From the NCBI RefSeq assembly GCF_025399195.1, contig NW_026252105.1, positions 186,001 to 250,000 on the forward strand: a stretch of 64,000 nt of DNA, read 5' to 3'. The notes under the pieces are model-generated. The model ran no database searches. It worked only from the letters and a program-made list of their open reading frames with translations, and was not told the DNA's origin. This document shows, one piece after another, positions 1-13,348 of this stretch (position 1 is the stretch's first letter; each line of letters starts with the position of its first letter). The translations under genes were made by a program, and so were the position numbers. Source of the DNA: Umbelopsis ramanniana AG. Lineage: Eukaryota > Mucoromycota > Umbelopsidomycetes > Umbelopsidales > Umbelopsidaceae.

Positions 1-2003
<2,003 letters not shown>

Positions 2004-2255
2004 AAGCTGTTCGGCATTGCCATCTCTTGTTTTTTCTCTTTTCTTTTTTTATCATTACTTTTCTCCCCTTTCACCCTTTTCTTCATCTGTTTTATGTAGA
2101 TACTATTGCATGCTTACTTCTTCTTCCCTGCTTCACATTAACGCCACAACACCCTTCCTAATTGTGTTTCATTCTGAGAAATGCTTACAGGCGTTTAGAC
2201 CTGCAACTTTGTGGTTACAACACTTTTTATCAACAGCCTTAAATTGTGCCCTTCC

Positions 2256-2261
2256 AATAAA
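2256..2261 (+). terminator. Candidate poly(A) signal of MCM7
   Basis: AATAAA about 250 nt after the MCM7 stop codon, in T-rich DNA. Position and motif fit a fungal 3' end; cleavage sites cannot be seen. Confidence 0.4.
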
Positions 2262-2504
2262 AATTGCATTCTCGTTTTTAAATCTTTTCCGTTGGCTTGA
2301 GACATGTGCATAGGTCCTTGGCTAATTGCTGCTCTACCAGCTGGCTTATTGCGTTGTAATAACCCTTGTTCAACCTCGGGCATTTTGTTAGGCAGTGAAA
2401 CAAATATTAGAAAAAAAAAAATTCTCCCCAGAGTATTTGAACCCGCTGATTCTCAATCTGCGTGTACCACATCGCATTTTTTTTTTTTCCTGCAGTTCGT
2501 CAAA

Positions 2505-3425
2505 ATGAAGTTTGCTAATATCTTGACCTTTATAAGTCTGTTCGCTCTGCTGATTGCCTGTGCTCATGGTAAGAATAACGATCAAAGGAGATAGATTGCT
2601 ACCGATCGTTTTAATAACCTCAACATGTACCATCGATTATAATTAGGACTCGAAAACCCTGTTCATGCAGACAAGTTGACGATTGAAAAAGACAAGTTGA
2701 TAAACAATATCAAGAATGTGATGCATAGCGGTGAAGAGGTATCACAGAACATTGCCACTGATGTCCAGCGCGACATTGATCACTTCCTCAGCAACGTACA
2801 AGATTGGAGACATATTACTGAGGCTAGTATTTCGCAAACATTGAACTCCATTCGGTCCACTTTGGAACAGCACAATATTCCACCCAAGCGGGTTAAGGAG
2901 GTCCTTGAGCGCGTTGATGGAGCTCTTCTAGACTTTGAGGCTGACCTGACTACCGCTCAGCAAAGCCATATGGGTACTGCCAGCTGGTCATTCCCATCGG
3001 AGTCCAGCATTCGGGAAAACATTTTGAATTGCATCGAAAAGCTGCGTAGCATTGCTTACGGCAACACTGCATCTCAAACCAATAATAAGCCCAACGCCAA
3101 TTACATTGAGTATGTGAAGAGCAATTACATTGATCCTCTCGCTACCAGTTTGCATTCCGCTATGCCTACTGGTATGAACCGTCAGTCCATACAAGAGACC
3201 TTCCAGAAGACTGCCAATGACGCTAGATTGGCTGCTGAAAATAGAGTTAAACTCGGCAAGTCCGGTGCCGAGGCATATATACAACAAGCTCGCCAAATGT
3301 TTGACTCCAATGTTTTGGGCAAAAAGAAAACTCCTCTCAATCAAAAGGATACGGCCATGGCTTATTGTCAAGATACTTGGAACTGGCTGAAAGCAAAGGC
3401 AACGGAGCTCCGCGTCCGAGCTTAA
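2505..3425 (+). CDS. Secreted helical protein of unknown function
   Basis: Not recognised. Two exons, 2505-2568 and 2647-3425, encode 280 residues; the 78-nt intron splits a Gly codon just after the signal peptide. The first 21-22 residues (MKFANILTFISLFALLIACAHG) form a textbook secretion signal: Lys near the start, a hydrophobic core, then small residues. The mature part is almost entirely predicted amphipathic helix with charged heptads, two Cys and no membrane segment. I chose the ATG at 2505 because it directly precedes the signal peptide and follows a CT-rich leader; an open frame continues upstream but reads like noncoding sequence. It could be an ER-luminal, wall-associated or exported protein; nothing visible decides. 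Confidence 0.8.
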
Positions 3426-3665
3426 AGGTGTTTGTTGCCTATTATCGTTTGATATCTAAAGTGCTTCGGACATACATCCACCAATTGCAAATGTTAAGCC
3501 AAGTATGATATAAACAGGCGTTGATAGGATTTCCATTTATAACGTTTATGTATCTGGTGTGCTAGTTTACTTTCATATTCATATTGTATTTTATAAATTT
3601 TGGTATTCATATACAAAGCGTTTATGCTTGAGACTACGTTGTTGGCGTATGGTAGTAGTGATATC

Positions 3666-4723
3666 TCATTTGGTTCTCTGGTGTTGTATACGATCTGTTA
3701 TGAAGTAGGCTGCCACATAGCATATACAGAACGATACAATGGACAATGATGGTCGACAAGTGCTGATAATCAATGCTGATCCTATGGAAAGTCCTTCCAA
3801 TGACCATCCAATGCCAGCAATGGTAGAACCTATCAACGCCCTGTTCTGAAGTGGTCTCTTGAGTGCTGCTGACAATCGCATCCCGGAATTGAATAACGGT
3901 CGCTTCACCCCAGCAGTGTTCGTCACATTTGAAAATATGTATCTTGCCGCCCAAGTGCCAAGGACGGATGCTATCCAAGAAGCGTCAAATCTAGTCAGAT
4001 TATGAACATTCACGAAGTTTCTTGCCTTTGATGGACAAAGAAGGCCGCTGTAACCAAGACCCATAACATAGTATACGCCACAGATATATGACACGATGGC
4101 CTGTTTGTTCTTTGGGGATATGCTACGTCCAGACTTGATACTTTCTAAATATTTGAAAACAATAGCTTGGATACCAAGTATTGCAATGAGACTTAGAGAA
4201 CCGAATAGCCCAGGAAGCACTTGGTAATGTTGATCTGGTAGCTTCAAATTGCTATCCTTTTGTATTACAAACGAAGTTACCATTGCACCCACCAAACTTG
4301 CGCCGTAGTAGTTCGCAACATCCTTAGACCATTGCGTATACGCTGATGGGGGATCTTCATACCCGGTGTCAGAGCAAAGCTAATTCAGAAGTTCAATATA
4401 TGATCTCAGGCAGATCCATTGGAACGAGTGGATCTTACCTTTGCACCTATGCCACTGACTAATCCAGCCAAAATGGCGAATTTTGGCGCTTGCAGTGTCC
4501 ATCCGCCGATACCTTCGACGGAAGACGGAAACAATGTACCGAGCGTCCAGACACAGTTGAGCATACCTAACAGCATCGTCCATCGCCATAATGGAATATC
4601 ACGCGAGACAAAGCTAATAGCAGTGTCGGTGACGCTGAGGTTGTAGCCCACGAAATATTTTAGCCATGTCGTGCTGCTAGAGAGGAGAACGCCTCCGACA
4701 AAATAGTGAGCCAGAGTCGACAT
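3666..4723 (-). CDS. YeeE/YedE (TsuA-like) family membrane protein
   Basis: Polytopic membrane protein of the YeeE/YedE sulphur-transport family (DUF395), whose bacterial members import thiosulfate. Two exons, 4439-4723 and 3666-4379, give 332 residues. Family hallmarks: GGVLLSSSTTWLKY near the N-terminus, WRWTMLLGML, FAILAGLVSGIGAKL at the exon junction, then YVMGLGYSGLLCPSKARNF (bacterial SGMTNPAKV region) and NRALIGSTIAGIGWSLEGLS (bacterial LLGAALFGIGWGLAGLCPGP region). The two-fold internal repeat is clear. Odd: the usual CTSGH motif after the first glycine-rich helix is absent (KLCSDTGYEDPP instead), and the second-repeat CPG is replaced by SIG. The start is the first in-frame ATG. Substrate unknown; sulphur-compound transport is family inference. 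Confidence 0.75.
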
Positions 4724-5429
4724 TACCAATAGAACTGAATTGCATTTTGGCCATTTTGCATTTGGAGAGTATTGTACCGCCAGTATGTCATTGTCCGATT
4801 TTGGTTACAGTCCTTTCTTGGTATGGAAGTGTATTATCCGTCGTGGAAGAAAACCAAGGTAAAATATCAAATGCTGGCAATCTTCTAGTGCAGTTGATAA
4901 CATGACGAGAGGCTTCCATGGACACTGAGATATCTGGTGCGGTTGGTGTGTGACCACTATGTTTAGATTAGGGTACTCGATTCGTATTTTCGCCATAGCC
5001 GTTCTGTTTGCTCGGCATTGCTGGTAGCACATACCATATTGGAAGAAAACTATCCATCCTTGAACAGCGCGGAGGCTAGTCTCAATCGCTGAGTTAGGGA
5101 TAATTACTTTTACCGAAGTACTTCTAACAACTCCACTTTTACATACTTTAAGTGCGCGACATTTTATTCTTTATACGAGACACTCGAAACAAAATTGTTG
5201 ATATGATCCTGCAACAGGTGTGCCCTGCTGATCCGGAAATAGCCCCAAAAGCCTTGTTAGGAAATGGATATGTCTCACAATGGTGGTTTCCAGTAAATAC
5301 GGCGCCATGTAGAAAAAGCAGAAGGTAGCATTGCATGTGGTCTCTGCATTATGCTTATGATCAATCGTATGCGAGAGTGGAAACACAAGTGGCGACCAGG
5401 GGCGAGGTTGGATGTTTCTCACAAACATG
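4724..5429. other. Intergenic, unassigned
   Basis: About 700 bp between two minus-strand genes. A 75-codon minus-strand frame (4805-5032) has reasonable codons but no recognisable domain and no clear splice partners. It is left unassigned; the stretch presumably holds the promoter of the YeeE/YedE gene and the 3' UTR of REV7. Confidence 0.4.
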
Positions 5430-6613
5430 TCAAAAATTGATTTCTTGGACGAACAAATTCATCTGATTTGGGTCAGCTTGCTGTGTGTAGCATGTATTTT
5501 GCCAAGTACCGGATTCTTCTTTATGTTTTCTTACCTGTAAAACGCCAGTGTCCACGGATTTAAGTGGTACTAAATTAGAACCGGAGAAGACATCTCCTTT
5601 TTTACCATCATCTGCAGGTATCCAAGGAGTAACGCCCGTCTAAGAAAGGGAGTTGCGGCTTTTCATTTCACATGAGATCGTACCATAGTGAATTTATATT
5701 TACCTTATTTTCTTGCAGGGACGCGGGTACTACAGGTCTCTCCATGTCCACCACCACTGAAAATTTTGAATCTTCTGGTAGCGGCTTCAATATAGAGTTG
5801 GCGGCATGAATACGTAACAAAAATGCCCTCAATTGAAGTTCCAAGTCTGGCCAAAGCATTTCTCTGTGGAAAGAAACGAGTTATTGAAAAGTCGGAAACG
5901 CCCAAAAGAGCCACAGCTGCCACATTTACGTCGTTACACTATCCGTATTCTGATGTGGCGATAGGACGAAGATGGAATTGAGTTCAAAAACAAAGCGCTC
6001 TACTGGTCGCTGTTGGAAGTCGAATACCTCCACTGACACAGCTTTGACATTTCTCTAGTGTTCACCGATTTTCCTATAATTAGCAGGGAGTCAACTGCGC
6101 AGTTCTGACGTTGAAAATCAAAATTTACTTGGTGAATCCCATCTTTGCATGCAGCCACGACATGATTGATATATTGATTGATATCAGGATGTCTTGACAT
6201 ATGAACTGGAGTGTTGTACTTTTGTCGAGTGGCAAATATTTCTTTGTTGTACTAGGGCAATGAGTCAACGGGAACGACCGATGTGAGCAAATATTAGCTT
6301 ACCTTTCGGATATAGTCCGCGCACGTACAGTATCTGGTGTATTGCCACTTCAACTGGTAATTGAAAGATAATGTGTGCATGAGTGCCAAGCCCAAAAAAA
6401 AAAATCTTTGTATTTCCAAGCCAAAGTTAAAAAAAAAAAAAAAAAAATCGTAATAATGCCCCCAGCTCCGTTTAGGCGGCGGTACATACTAAATTCACTC
6501 GTAATGTCGACAATGTCTAGATTAGAATGAGAGAGAATGTACGGGATTAGTGAGGATTTATACTGGCGATGTGAAAAGCCCATGCCCATACCGCTCATGG
6601 ATAATGCCGGCAT
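5430..6613 (-). CDS. REV7: REV7/MAD2L2, HORMA-domain subunit of DNA polymerase zeta
   Basis: Homologue of MAD2L2/REV7, the HORMA accessory subunit of translesion polymerase zeta and adaptor in double-strand-break repair. I assembled eight short exons: 6592-6613, 6490-6516, 6303-6353, 6129-6241, 5930-6054, 5704-5863, 5535-5639, 5430-5462. The product is 211 residues, the same length as human MAD2L2. Landmarks in order: DITSEFIEVAIHQILYVRG, KYNTPVHMSRHPDINQYI, RPVERFVFEL, LELQLRAFLLRI, the TPWIPAD region (human FPWILAD), and the safety-belt end VPLKSVDTGVLQMNLFVQE. All introns are GT-AG, but the acceptor before exon 4 (AAAG) has a weak pyrimidine tract; exon 4 could start slightly differently. 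The family call is firm. Confidence 0.9.
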
Positions 6614-6810
6614 TATGCATAAGATGTCACTGCAGTAAAAATAATAAAGAGGTTAGTTCTTCGGCGCATGGGAGTCCGACAGAGGCTCGTCAGGTACAAA
6701 AAGCCACAGCCAGCCTTAGCACAAATACAGGGACTTTTTAGGCCTCCTTTTTCTACTTCTCTTCTCTTCCTTTTTCGACGTTACCTACTTCTTTTTCGTT
6801 TTCTACGAAC

Positions 6811-8646
6811 ATGAGTTCTAACGGCACTCTGGCAGTCACTTGCCCTACTGAGCCTGGCTTGCGAGCTCAGGACGGCTTGTACGTTCTTCACTTCAACCAG
6901 TCGTCCTACTGAAATACCTTTCCGTTAACCAGCCCTGTTTACAGCAATCCATCGTTTGACTTTTCCAATGTGTTGACAGACCCAACAGCAAACTGGTATG
7001 ATGAAATTTCCATCGCGTTTTCAATTGGATATAAAACCTGATCATATAAATATAGGCATATTATCGGCTGGTTGGTTTCAGCTGGTTTATGTTTGATTAC
7101 CTGGATTGTCTCCTTAATTGGTATCTCCCGCCATTTGCGAAATTACTAGTCAGTATCGAACAACCCTGCTATGCTACGTCCAATACAAATAATTTTTCTA
7201 AAACTTGCTATTCAATAGCGATCCGGAAATTCAACGACATAAAGTACGCATCCTGCTCTACCCACCCGTCTATGCCACATTATCCTTTGTGGAATACTTG
7301 CGCCCTGATTATTCAACGACCATTAGTTTTTTCGCTACCTTGTTTGAAGCCTTGGCTGTTTACAACTTGTACATTTGCTTACAAGCGTTGTTGGAGCCTT
7401 TTTATAAGGAAGCCAATGGCCGTAAGGAAGCCTACGCAACCAAAGTCATGGGCATTTGGAAACTCAACCTGTAAGCAACCTTCCCAATTGTAGAAAACCT
7501 GACGAACGTTGAAGGTCACCGTCGCACCTGCTAAACTACTTTTGTTTAACAGGAAATCGAAATGGGGTATGCACTACCGTATCATCACCGACATTATGGT
7601 GTTTCAGGTAAGCGAATAGTTCTGGCAGAAAACCGAAATGATCTACAAGGCCGATGATTGACTCTGTATCTTTATAACTTTTTTTAATTACGCAGTTTCC
7701 CATTTGGTAAGTATTGTAGTTTTGGATTACGGGATGACAACGCCAGTTCCATTAACTTTAAAAAATGTCATGACATAATAGGAGTATGCTGGACGCCTTC
7801 ATATCCATTTTCGCAGAGCTTAAGGGAAGATACTGTGCTGAAGTCTATTCGGTCAAGGGCGCTTATCTTTGGTTGACCGTCATCAACTTTGGCTCTTTGT
7901 CTGTTATTCTTACTGCGCTGTTCACCTACTTGGCCGTCTTTGGACCAGAATATAAGCGTGGCCACATCCCCGCACACGGCATGTTCTGGTGTGTCAAGGG
8001 CCCCATTATGATCATCTTCTATGTTGGTGAAATCTTGCTCTCTCTTTTGGTCACTTTCAATGTCATCAAGGGTACAGATGGCAGCGCAAGTCATGACGGA
8101 ACGCCATGGACAGCTCAAGCAGTCCGGTTTGGCATTTATGTCCTCTTGGTTTGCGTAGTCATGACGGTTGTCAGCGTACTCATGTTAAAGTACTTCGGAA
8201 TCAAATCCACACAGCATCGAATCATGGACGACACGATTTACCTAGATCGTTCGAACAAAATGACCGTCTGGCAGGCTGTTGTGGACTCTCTTTTTAAATT
8301 CATTCCAGAGCTCTTTGGTAACATCCTATGCTGTGGCGTTGACTCCTTTAGATTGGCTCGAAAACGGGTGGAAATGCGAGGTAGACAACAACGAGAGCTG
8401 CAAATGGAAGGCGACGATGGTACCGGACACCCAATGTTTCCAGTCACGCAGGATGAAGGATCCCAACCGTTGAACTCTGGTCCTACTGCCGAACCACCCT
8501 ACAATACCTACATGCCCTCTCAATCAAACAATGCTTACATGCCATATGCAGATCAACGCAATGGTCAAAATACATATGCACAACCTGCGCCATCAGCCGA
8601 TGGTTATGGATATCCAGAACACAAGGCTGCATACAACAAACTTTAA
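6811..8646 (+). CDS. TMEM184 / OST-alpha family seven-helix membrane protein
   Basis: Member of the organic solute transporter alpha/TMEM184 family (Solute_trans_a), seven-span proteins of endomembranes. Seven exons (6811-6878, 6945-6995, 7056-7148, 7219-7470, 7553-7607, 7696-7706, 7782-8646) encode 464 residues; exon 6 is only 11 nt. After a lumenal N-terminus come helices IIGWLVSAGLCLITWIVSLI, VRILLYPPVYATLSFVEY, FFATLFEALAVYNLYICL and IITDIMVFQFPIW, then two to three more (LWLTVINFGSLSVILTALF, GPIMIIFYVGEILLSLL, FGIYVLLVCVVMTVVSVLM). The cytosolic tail is Gln/Asn/Tyr/Pro-rich. Fungal and plant members are often vacuolar or vesicular; function here is unknown. The 3' end converges on eIF3d. 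Confidence 0.9.
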
Positions 8647-8809
8647 TACATTTTTTATCTCGACAAAGCGTTCAACTTGCGCTAAATGTATATAATATAC
8701 CTAACGGACACCCTCATGACGTCTAGCAAAAGGAATAGAAAGAAAGAAACATTTGCTTCAGCAATACCTAATCGTGGTCTTCTCAAGAATTTTTGTGTTT
8801 TTTAGTATG

Positions 8810-8815
8810 AATAAA
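8810..8815 (+). terminator. Candidate poly(A) signal of the TMEM184-like gene
   Basis: AATAAA 164 nt past the stop codon. A minus-strand AATAAA for the convergent eIF3d gene lies at 8834-8839, so the two 3' UTRs probably overlap. Confidence 0.45.
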
Positions 8816-8833
8816 ATTTTTCTACCAGTGCAG

Positions 8834-8839
8834 TTTATT
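8834..8839 (-). terminator. Candidate poly(A) signal of eIF3d
   Basis: TTTATT on the plus strand reads AATAAA on the minus strand, 90 nt beyond the eIF3d stop. Confidence 0.45.
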
Positions 8840-8928
8840 GTAAAGGAACAAACAAAGATGAATGTGCTAGGGATTTTTTGAGGGAGTTTTGGGGGATTGC
8901 GGAAAATGACTTTGAGATGTCAATGGAC

Positions 8929-11296
8929 TTATTGGCTTGACTTCTTTTGTTCATCACCTTTCTCTTCTGCTTCAACTTCTTCCTCCTCCTCTTCCTCGTC
9001 TTCGTCAGCTCCATCGAAAGCATCATCAGGAACAGAGTAGACACGGAGGATAGCCTTGTTGGGATCCTTGACGAGGACATACTTTCCTTCAGAGAGGAGC
9101 ATGCACATGTCAACAACGGCCTTGACAATACCCCATCCGTTAGCCATGGACAAGTTCATCTGGGCCATAAAGTCGCGAGGCTTGTAAGCTTGAGTACCCA
9201 AAACAACATGACGGCTGCTATCCTTGGGGCTAGCACGGGAGACATAACTATAGAGGGCAAAATGTTAAAATAATGTTGAATTTGATTTACATAAAAAGGT
9301 ATCAGCGTGTTTTCATACCCAATCTTCATTTGCTCAGCACCAGCGAGCAAAGCTTGAACAGCCCATCTAGCAAGCTTGGCAGAGTTGTTCTTCATTTCAG
9401 TGGCAACAACAGCACCACGTTGAGAATCAAGAGCCTTTCTCCATGACAGAGCACCACCGGCACCCTGTGCGTTAGGATCAAATTCATTGAGGGCACGAAC
9501 AGTCAAGTAAGTTGGTTCCTGGCTACCAGCAGTCTTGACAGCAGCATCCACTTCCGTTCGGACAATCAAATGGACGGGCTCAACCTCTTCGTCACCTGTA
9601 GCAGGGTTGGAAAGGTCGAAGCTCTTGTAGCGGTATCCGCAGGAAGCAGCGTTTTCGGCTTCATCAGCACCGACGAAGGGATTAGGGTTTTCAAGCTCGA
9701 TCTTCTCGTTCTGATCGATGACCTGAGCGGCGAAACTGCTGTTGATGAAGGTAGCTTCGCTGGACAAGGCTCCTGGTGAGTTGATGCTCTCCTTCTCAGT
9801 CTCCATAGGAGGATCAGCGGTGTTCTCATTAACAGTCAGGAAATCTGCATACATCAAAAAAAGGGTCAGACGCGCTCCGATATCTAGAAGTTCAGACGTA
9901 ATTAAATACTAACCAAAGGCACCACCATCTCGCTTATCCAAAATAACCTTGTCTTCAACTCTGGTGATGACAATATCCCAAGGATAAACAGTGCGAGGAG
10001 CGCACATCAAAAGAGCAAGAATGGAATCAGTGGCGAACACAGTTCCCTTGTTTTCTTGCATGAACTGATATATCGTTTTAGTACTATGGCGACAGGGATG
10101 TATCCAAAACAATGAAATTGTCTTACCTGTTGCATAATGGGATCATCAGAGGTTGTGGTATCGTACTTGACGCGATCAATGTGTTGCAAAAGCTTCTCAT
10201 TTCTGGTGTTGATGCGATCATAGGACTTGTCGTACATGTTTATGTGACCATATGAGCCGCTGAATAAAAGTATGCGTCAATTAACGCATATCAAAGACCA
10301 ATCGAAGCGAGAGTTTGTATGTTCACTTACATATCTGTGCTGGTAGGGGCCTTGTAAGTGAGTTTGGCCAATCGGTTGAATTCAATCTCATCAAGGACGC
10401 TCCATTCAGGACCAACTGTGACAGAAGCATCACGCATACGTTGAGGCTACATAATTGGCTGATATCAGTTTTGATTCTTATCCACACTGACAAAGTCGAC
10501 CTTCTTCTTACCTTATCATAGTCCTTCCATCCAAATCGTCTTCTGTTCTGACCCTGTTGTCTTCCACCACGGCCAGTCTGGTTGCCGAAGCGTTGGTTGG
10601 GTCCACGAAGGCCATTACGGGTGGCTTGTTGCTTTTGAGGGCGATTGCGTTGTCCACCTGCAGCCTTGATGGCAGAGGCCTTCTTAGCAGCAGCAGATCT
10701 GTTATCGACAACCGAGAAGGAAGCTTCGTCCTCGTTGTGGGTGTAGATGAAAGCAGAGGAAACACCAGCACCATAACTTTGGTATGGGTCTAAAAAATTG
10801 AGCCATTGGTTAATATCAGAAAAATCAAACAATATTGTGAGATTTCTCGTAATTAAAGTAATCTTGGCGAAATGCAAAACGGCTGCTCTTTCTTCTCGGA
10901 TTCGAGTGATTTGAAGATATTGCTGCTCTAGTCATTGAATCGCACTCTGGATCGTGGCGGATGGCATATGATGGTGTTGGATCCAACAACCATCGCCCAA
11001 AGCCTGTTGCATTGCCGTCGCAGACGTCGTATTCGAGAGTAATCTAATTCATAAAACGCACCTTTGTTGAAACGGTTGAATCCTTGTCTACCGGTACGGC
11101 CAGAGACTTCTCTGTTGTCTTGCTTCTGGGTCTCAGGAGCGGACCAGTCAGCAATGCGACCGAGCTTATCACCCTTGCTGTAGGGAGCATATGGGATGTC
11201 ACGGAACTGTTCTGGGAGAACATCCGAAGCAGGTCCCCAGCCAATGCTGTTGTCCTTGATAGGAGGAAGAGTAAATGAGGGTTTTGATTCCGCCAT
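8929..11296 (-). CDS. eIF3d: Translation initiation factor eIF3 subunit d
   Basis: eIF3d, the cap-binding-fold subunit of the eIF3 complex on 40S ribosomes. Seven exons (11062-11296, 10512-10789, 10331-10446, 10127-10259, 9914-10064, 9319-9844, 8929-9247) encode 585 residues. Recognisable blocks: N-terminal FTLPPIKDNSIGWGP, the PYQSYGAG linker, an RG/Gln-rich stretch (GNQTGRGGRQQGQNRRR) before GWKDYDK, the central PEWSVLDEIEFNRLAKL, DKSYDRINTRNEKLLQ, FATDSILALLMCAPRTVYPW, SWRKALDSQRGAVVATE, and a C-terminal acidic tail of E/D repeats. Exons join in phase throughout. eIF3d is absent from Saccharomyces but common in filamentous fungi. The start is the first ATG giving the conserved MAESKPSF N-terminus. 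Confidence 0.96.
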
Positions 11297-12012
11297 AATG
11301 TACAGAGGGATCAATCCAACTGTAGAAAATTTTGTATTTTTTCGTGCTTCGCAAAAGTCACGTGAACAATGAAGGTAAGCCATTTATTTTTTGCGAACTC
11401 CACATAGCGCTTCTACTACCTTCAAATCTAAGCTTATACTGAGTTACTGGTGGAGAAATTCGTAATCGTTCTCATGTATTCTATGTACTGTTTAACTATG
11501 ATTTTGATGAATAGCAGCACATTGAACCTCAAAGTCTTTCGTGAAAAAGACTGCCGCTTAGCTGTCATAGCTGGGCAATTCATTCGTATTATATCCTCGA
11601 TTGCTCATAAGGAAGCTTTCAAATTTTAGTCTAAAAGGAATCCCTGGTAATGATAACCTACCATAAAATCAATTACAACTCACTTTAGATCAAGCGTACT
11701 CTGTGCTTTGAATCATCAATCTGGAGTAATATCACGATCACTGAGGCCGCATATTATCTATTTACAACAACTTGATCGGAGGGTTGAAGACAATAGAAAA
11801 TGACTTTAAACAGTTCGGAAGTAGATAAACAGTAAGATGTTATGAGCATATTTTTACAGGCGTTTTATATGACGCTCTATATATATTCTGTAGTGGCCAA
11901 ATGGACATACAATGGTCGCGTCTGCATCGAAGTGGGTGCGAAAGGGCAGTCACTTTCACCGTTTTCCTGCTTAAAAAAAATCGGATTGCCTGCACAGACA
12001 TACCATTGCAAA
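11297..12012. other. Divergent intergenic region
   Basis: About 715 bp between the starts of eIF3d (minus) and the Mtf2-like gene (plus). AT-rich with TATATA near 11878 but no open frame or RNA gene that I can support; it should hold both promoters. Confidence 0.5.
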
Positions 12013-13158
12013 ATGTCATTCTGTCAGCGATGCTTTAGGCCATCATATAAACAGCCTTTTAAATATTATAGTACAAGATTTTTGCACAGTGGTGAGTAAT
12101 GATCTGCATTGTATTTCAAAACTAGTTTGCGTAGAACTGAATTTTCATCTCAAGGTCCAGCTAGTTATGATCAATACAAAAGCGATTCCATACCAAAACA
12201 CTCTAGACGAGCTTCAGGTCCAGAGAAAAGCGTAGAAATGAATGAAGAGGTGGAAGGATATCAAGACAATAAATTTTTATCTCCCTATGAAGCCAAAGGT
12301 CGCCGCACTCGACCAGCAAAATGGCACACGTCAACGCAACCCAAATCCCCGTTACCAAACACTGATGAGAAGCAGTTTTTCAAAGATTTGTTGGACAGCC
12401 TGCTGGACGGACCATCGCCTTCAACTTCTTTGCCTAAATTGAACGAGACTTCTCCACCAATGAATGACAAAGGCTTCTCCAAGATTGAACAACAACTAAG
12501 GGATATGGCTCTCAATCCACGGCCAACGGCTTATAGGTCGCCAAAATCTGCAACGCTACAAGATATTCCAAAGAGAAAATCAGGCAGAGACAGTGAAGAA
12601 AAGGACGAAATGCGAAGCTTGTGGCACGAACCCGTACAGCAACGAGATGCTGTCAAGGACGAGGAGTTTCGAGAACTAGGAAAAATATCAGAATTGAGAA
12701 CAGGATTGGATTTGTCTGAGTATGCCCTTACACAGCTGTTCCAAACCAATGCTGCTTCGGATGAAAGATATCCAAAATACCTGGCAGCGACTATCAAACA
12801 GGCATCCAACAAACTCCAAGATCCTTATCTGGCATTGTCGATCTTCCAGCAGGCTAAAACAAGGGGGGTAGAGAGTTATATTGTAGGTTGCACTACTAGT
12901 GTCTATAACACTATTCTCAGCCTACGATGGGAACATTGGAAAGATGTATATGGAATGCATGCACTTATCAATGAAATGATATCCAATGGTGTTTCTGCCA
13001 ATGATGGAACACGGCGAATTGTTCAGGACGTGGTGCATGAGATGGACAAAGATGTCGGAATCGATGATATTGAAGGCGATGGTATCAAATGGAGCGTTGA
13101 GCAACGTACAATTGCTAATAGAATGCGAACAGCTGTAACAAAATTCATAATAAAATGA
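12013..13158 (+). CDS. Mtf2-like mitochondrial RNA-processing/translation factor
   Basis: Two exons (12013-12091, 12155-13158; 63-nt intron) encode 360 residues. The N-terminus MSFCQRCFRPSYKQPFKYYS has many basic and hydroxylated residues and no acids, a classic mitochondrial presequence with an RFLHSG cleavage-like end. A long disordered, charged middle (about residues 40-190) precedes a helical C-terminal domain of about 150 residues with FRELGKISELRTGLDLSEY, YPKYLAATIKQASNKLQDPY and ESYIVGCTTSVYNTILSLRW. That pattern matches my recollection of the fungal Mtf2-like C-terminal domain, whose founding members act in mitochondrial mRNA processing and translation. The upstream ATG was chosen because it supplies the presequence. 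It could otherwise be a generic PPR-like factor. Confidence 0.75.
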
Positions 13159-13348
13159 AATACGATCGAAAATTTTAGATCGCGGTGAAGGACAAACATG
13201 GCGAACCGTCTCTAGGTGATTTGCACTCCGACCATCCCGCAGCCCTTTTTTTTTTTTTTTCTTTTTCCCATTTTTCGTCCACGAACTGACCGTCTTCGTC
13301 TTCAGTCACTTTGACTTCACCGCCTATTCCGCTACATTCTGCTACCGA

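Noticed and set aside
2310-2360. tRNA A-box-like sequence on the minus strand (AGCTGGTAGAGCA)
   Set aside because: No matching B-box or acceptor stem in the right order; it lies in the MCM7 3' region.
2304-2504. N-terminal extension of the secreted protein
   Set aside because: Low-complexity Lys and Phe runs come from A/T tracts in the promoter; the signal peptide begins at 2505.
4805-5032. 75-codon minus-strand frame between the YeeE/YedE gene and REV7
   Set aside because: No recognisable motif, upstream exon or conserved feature; kept only as a note.
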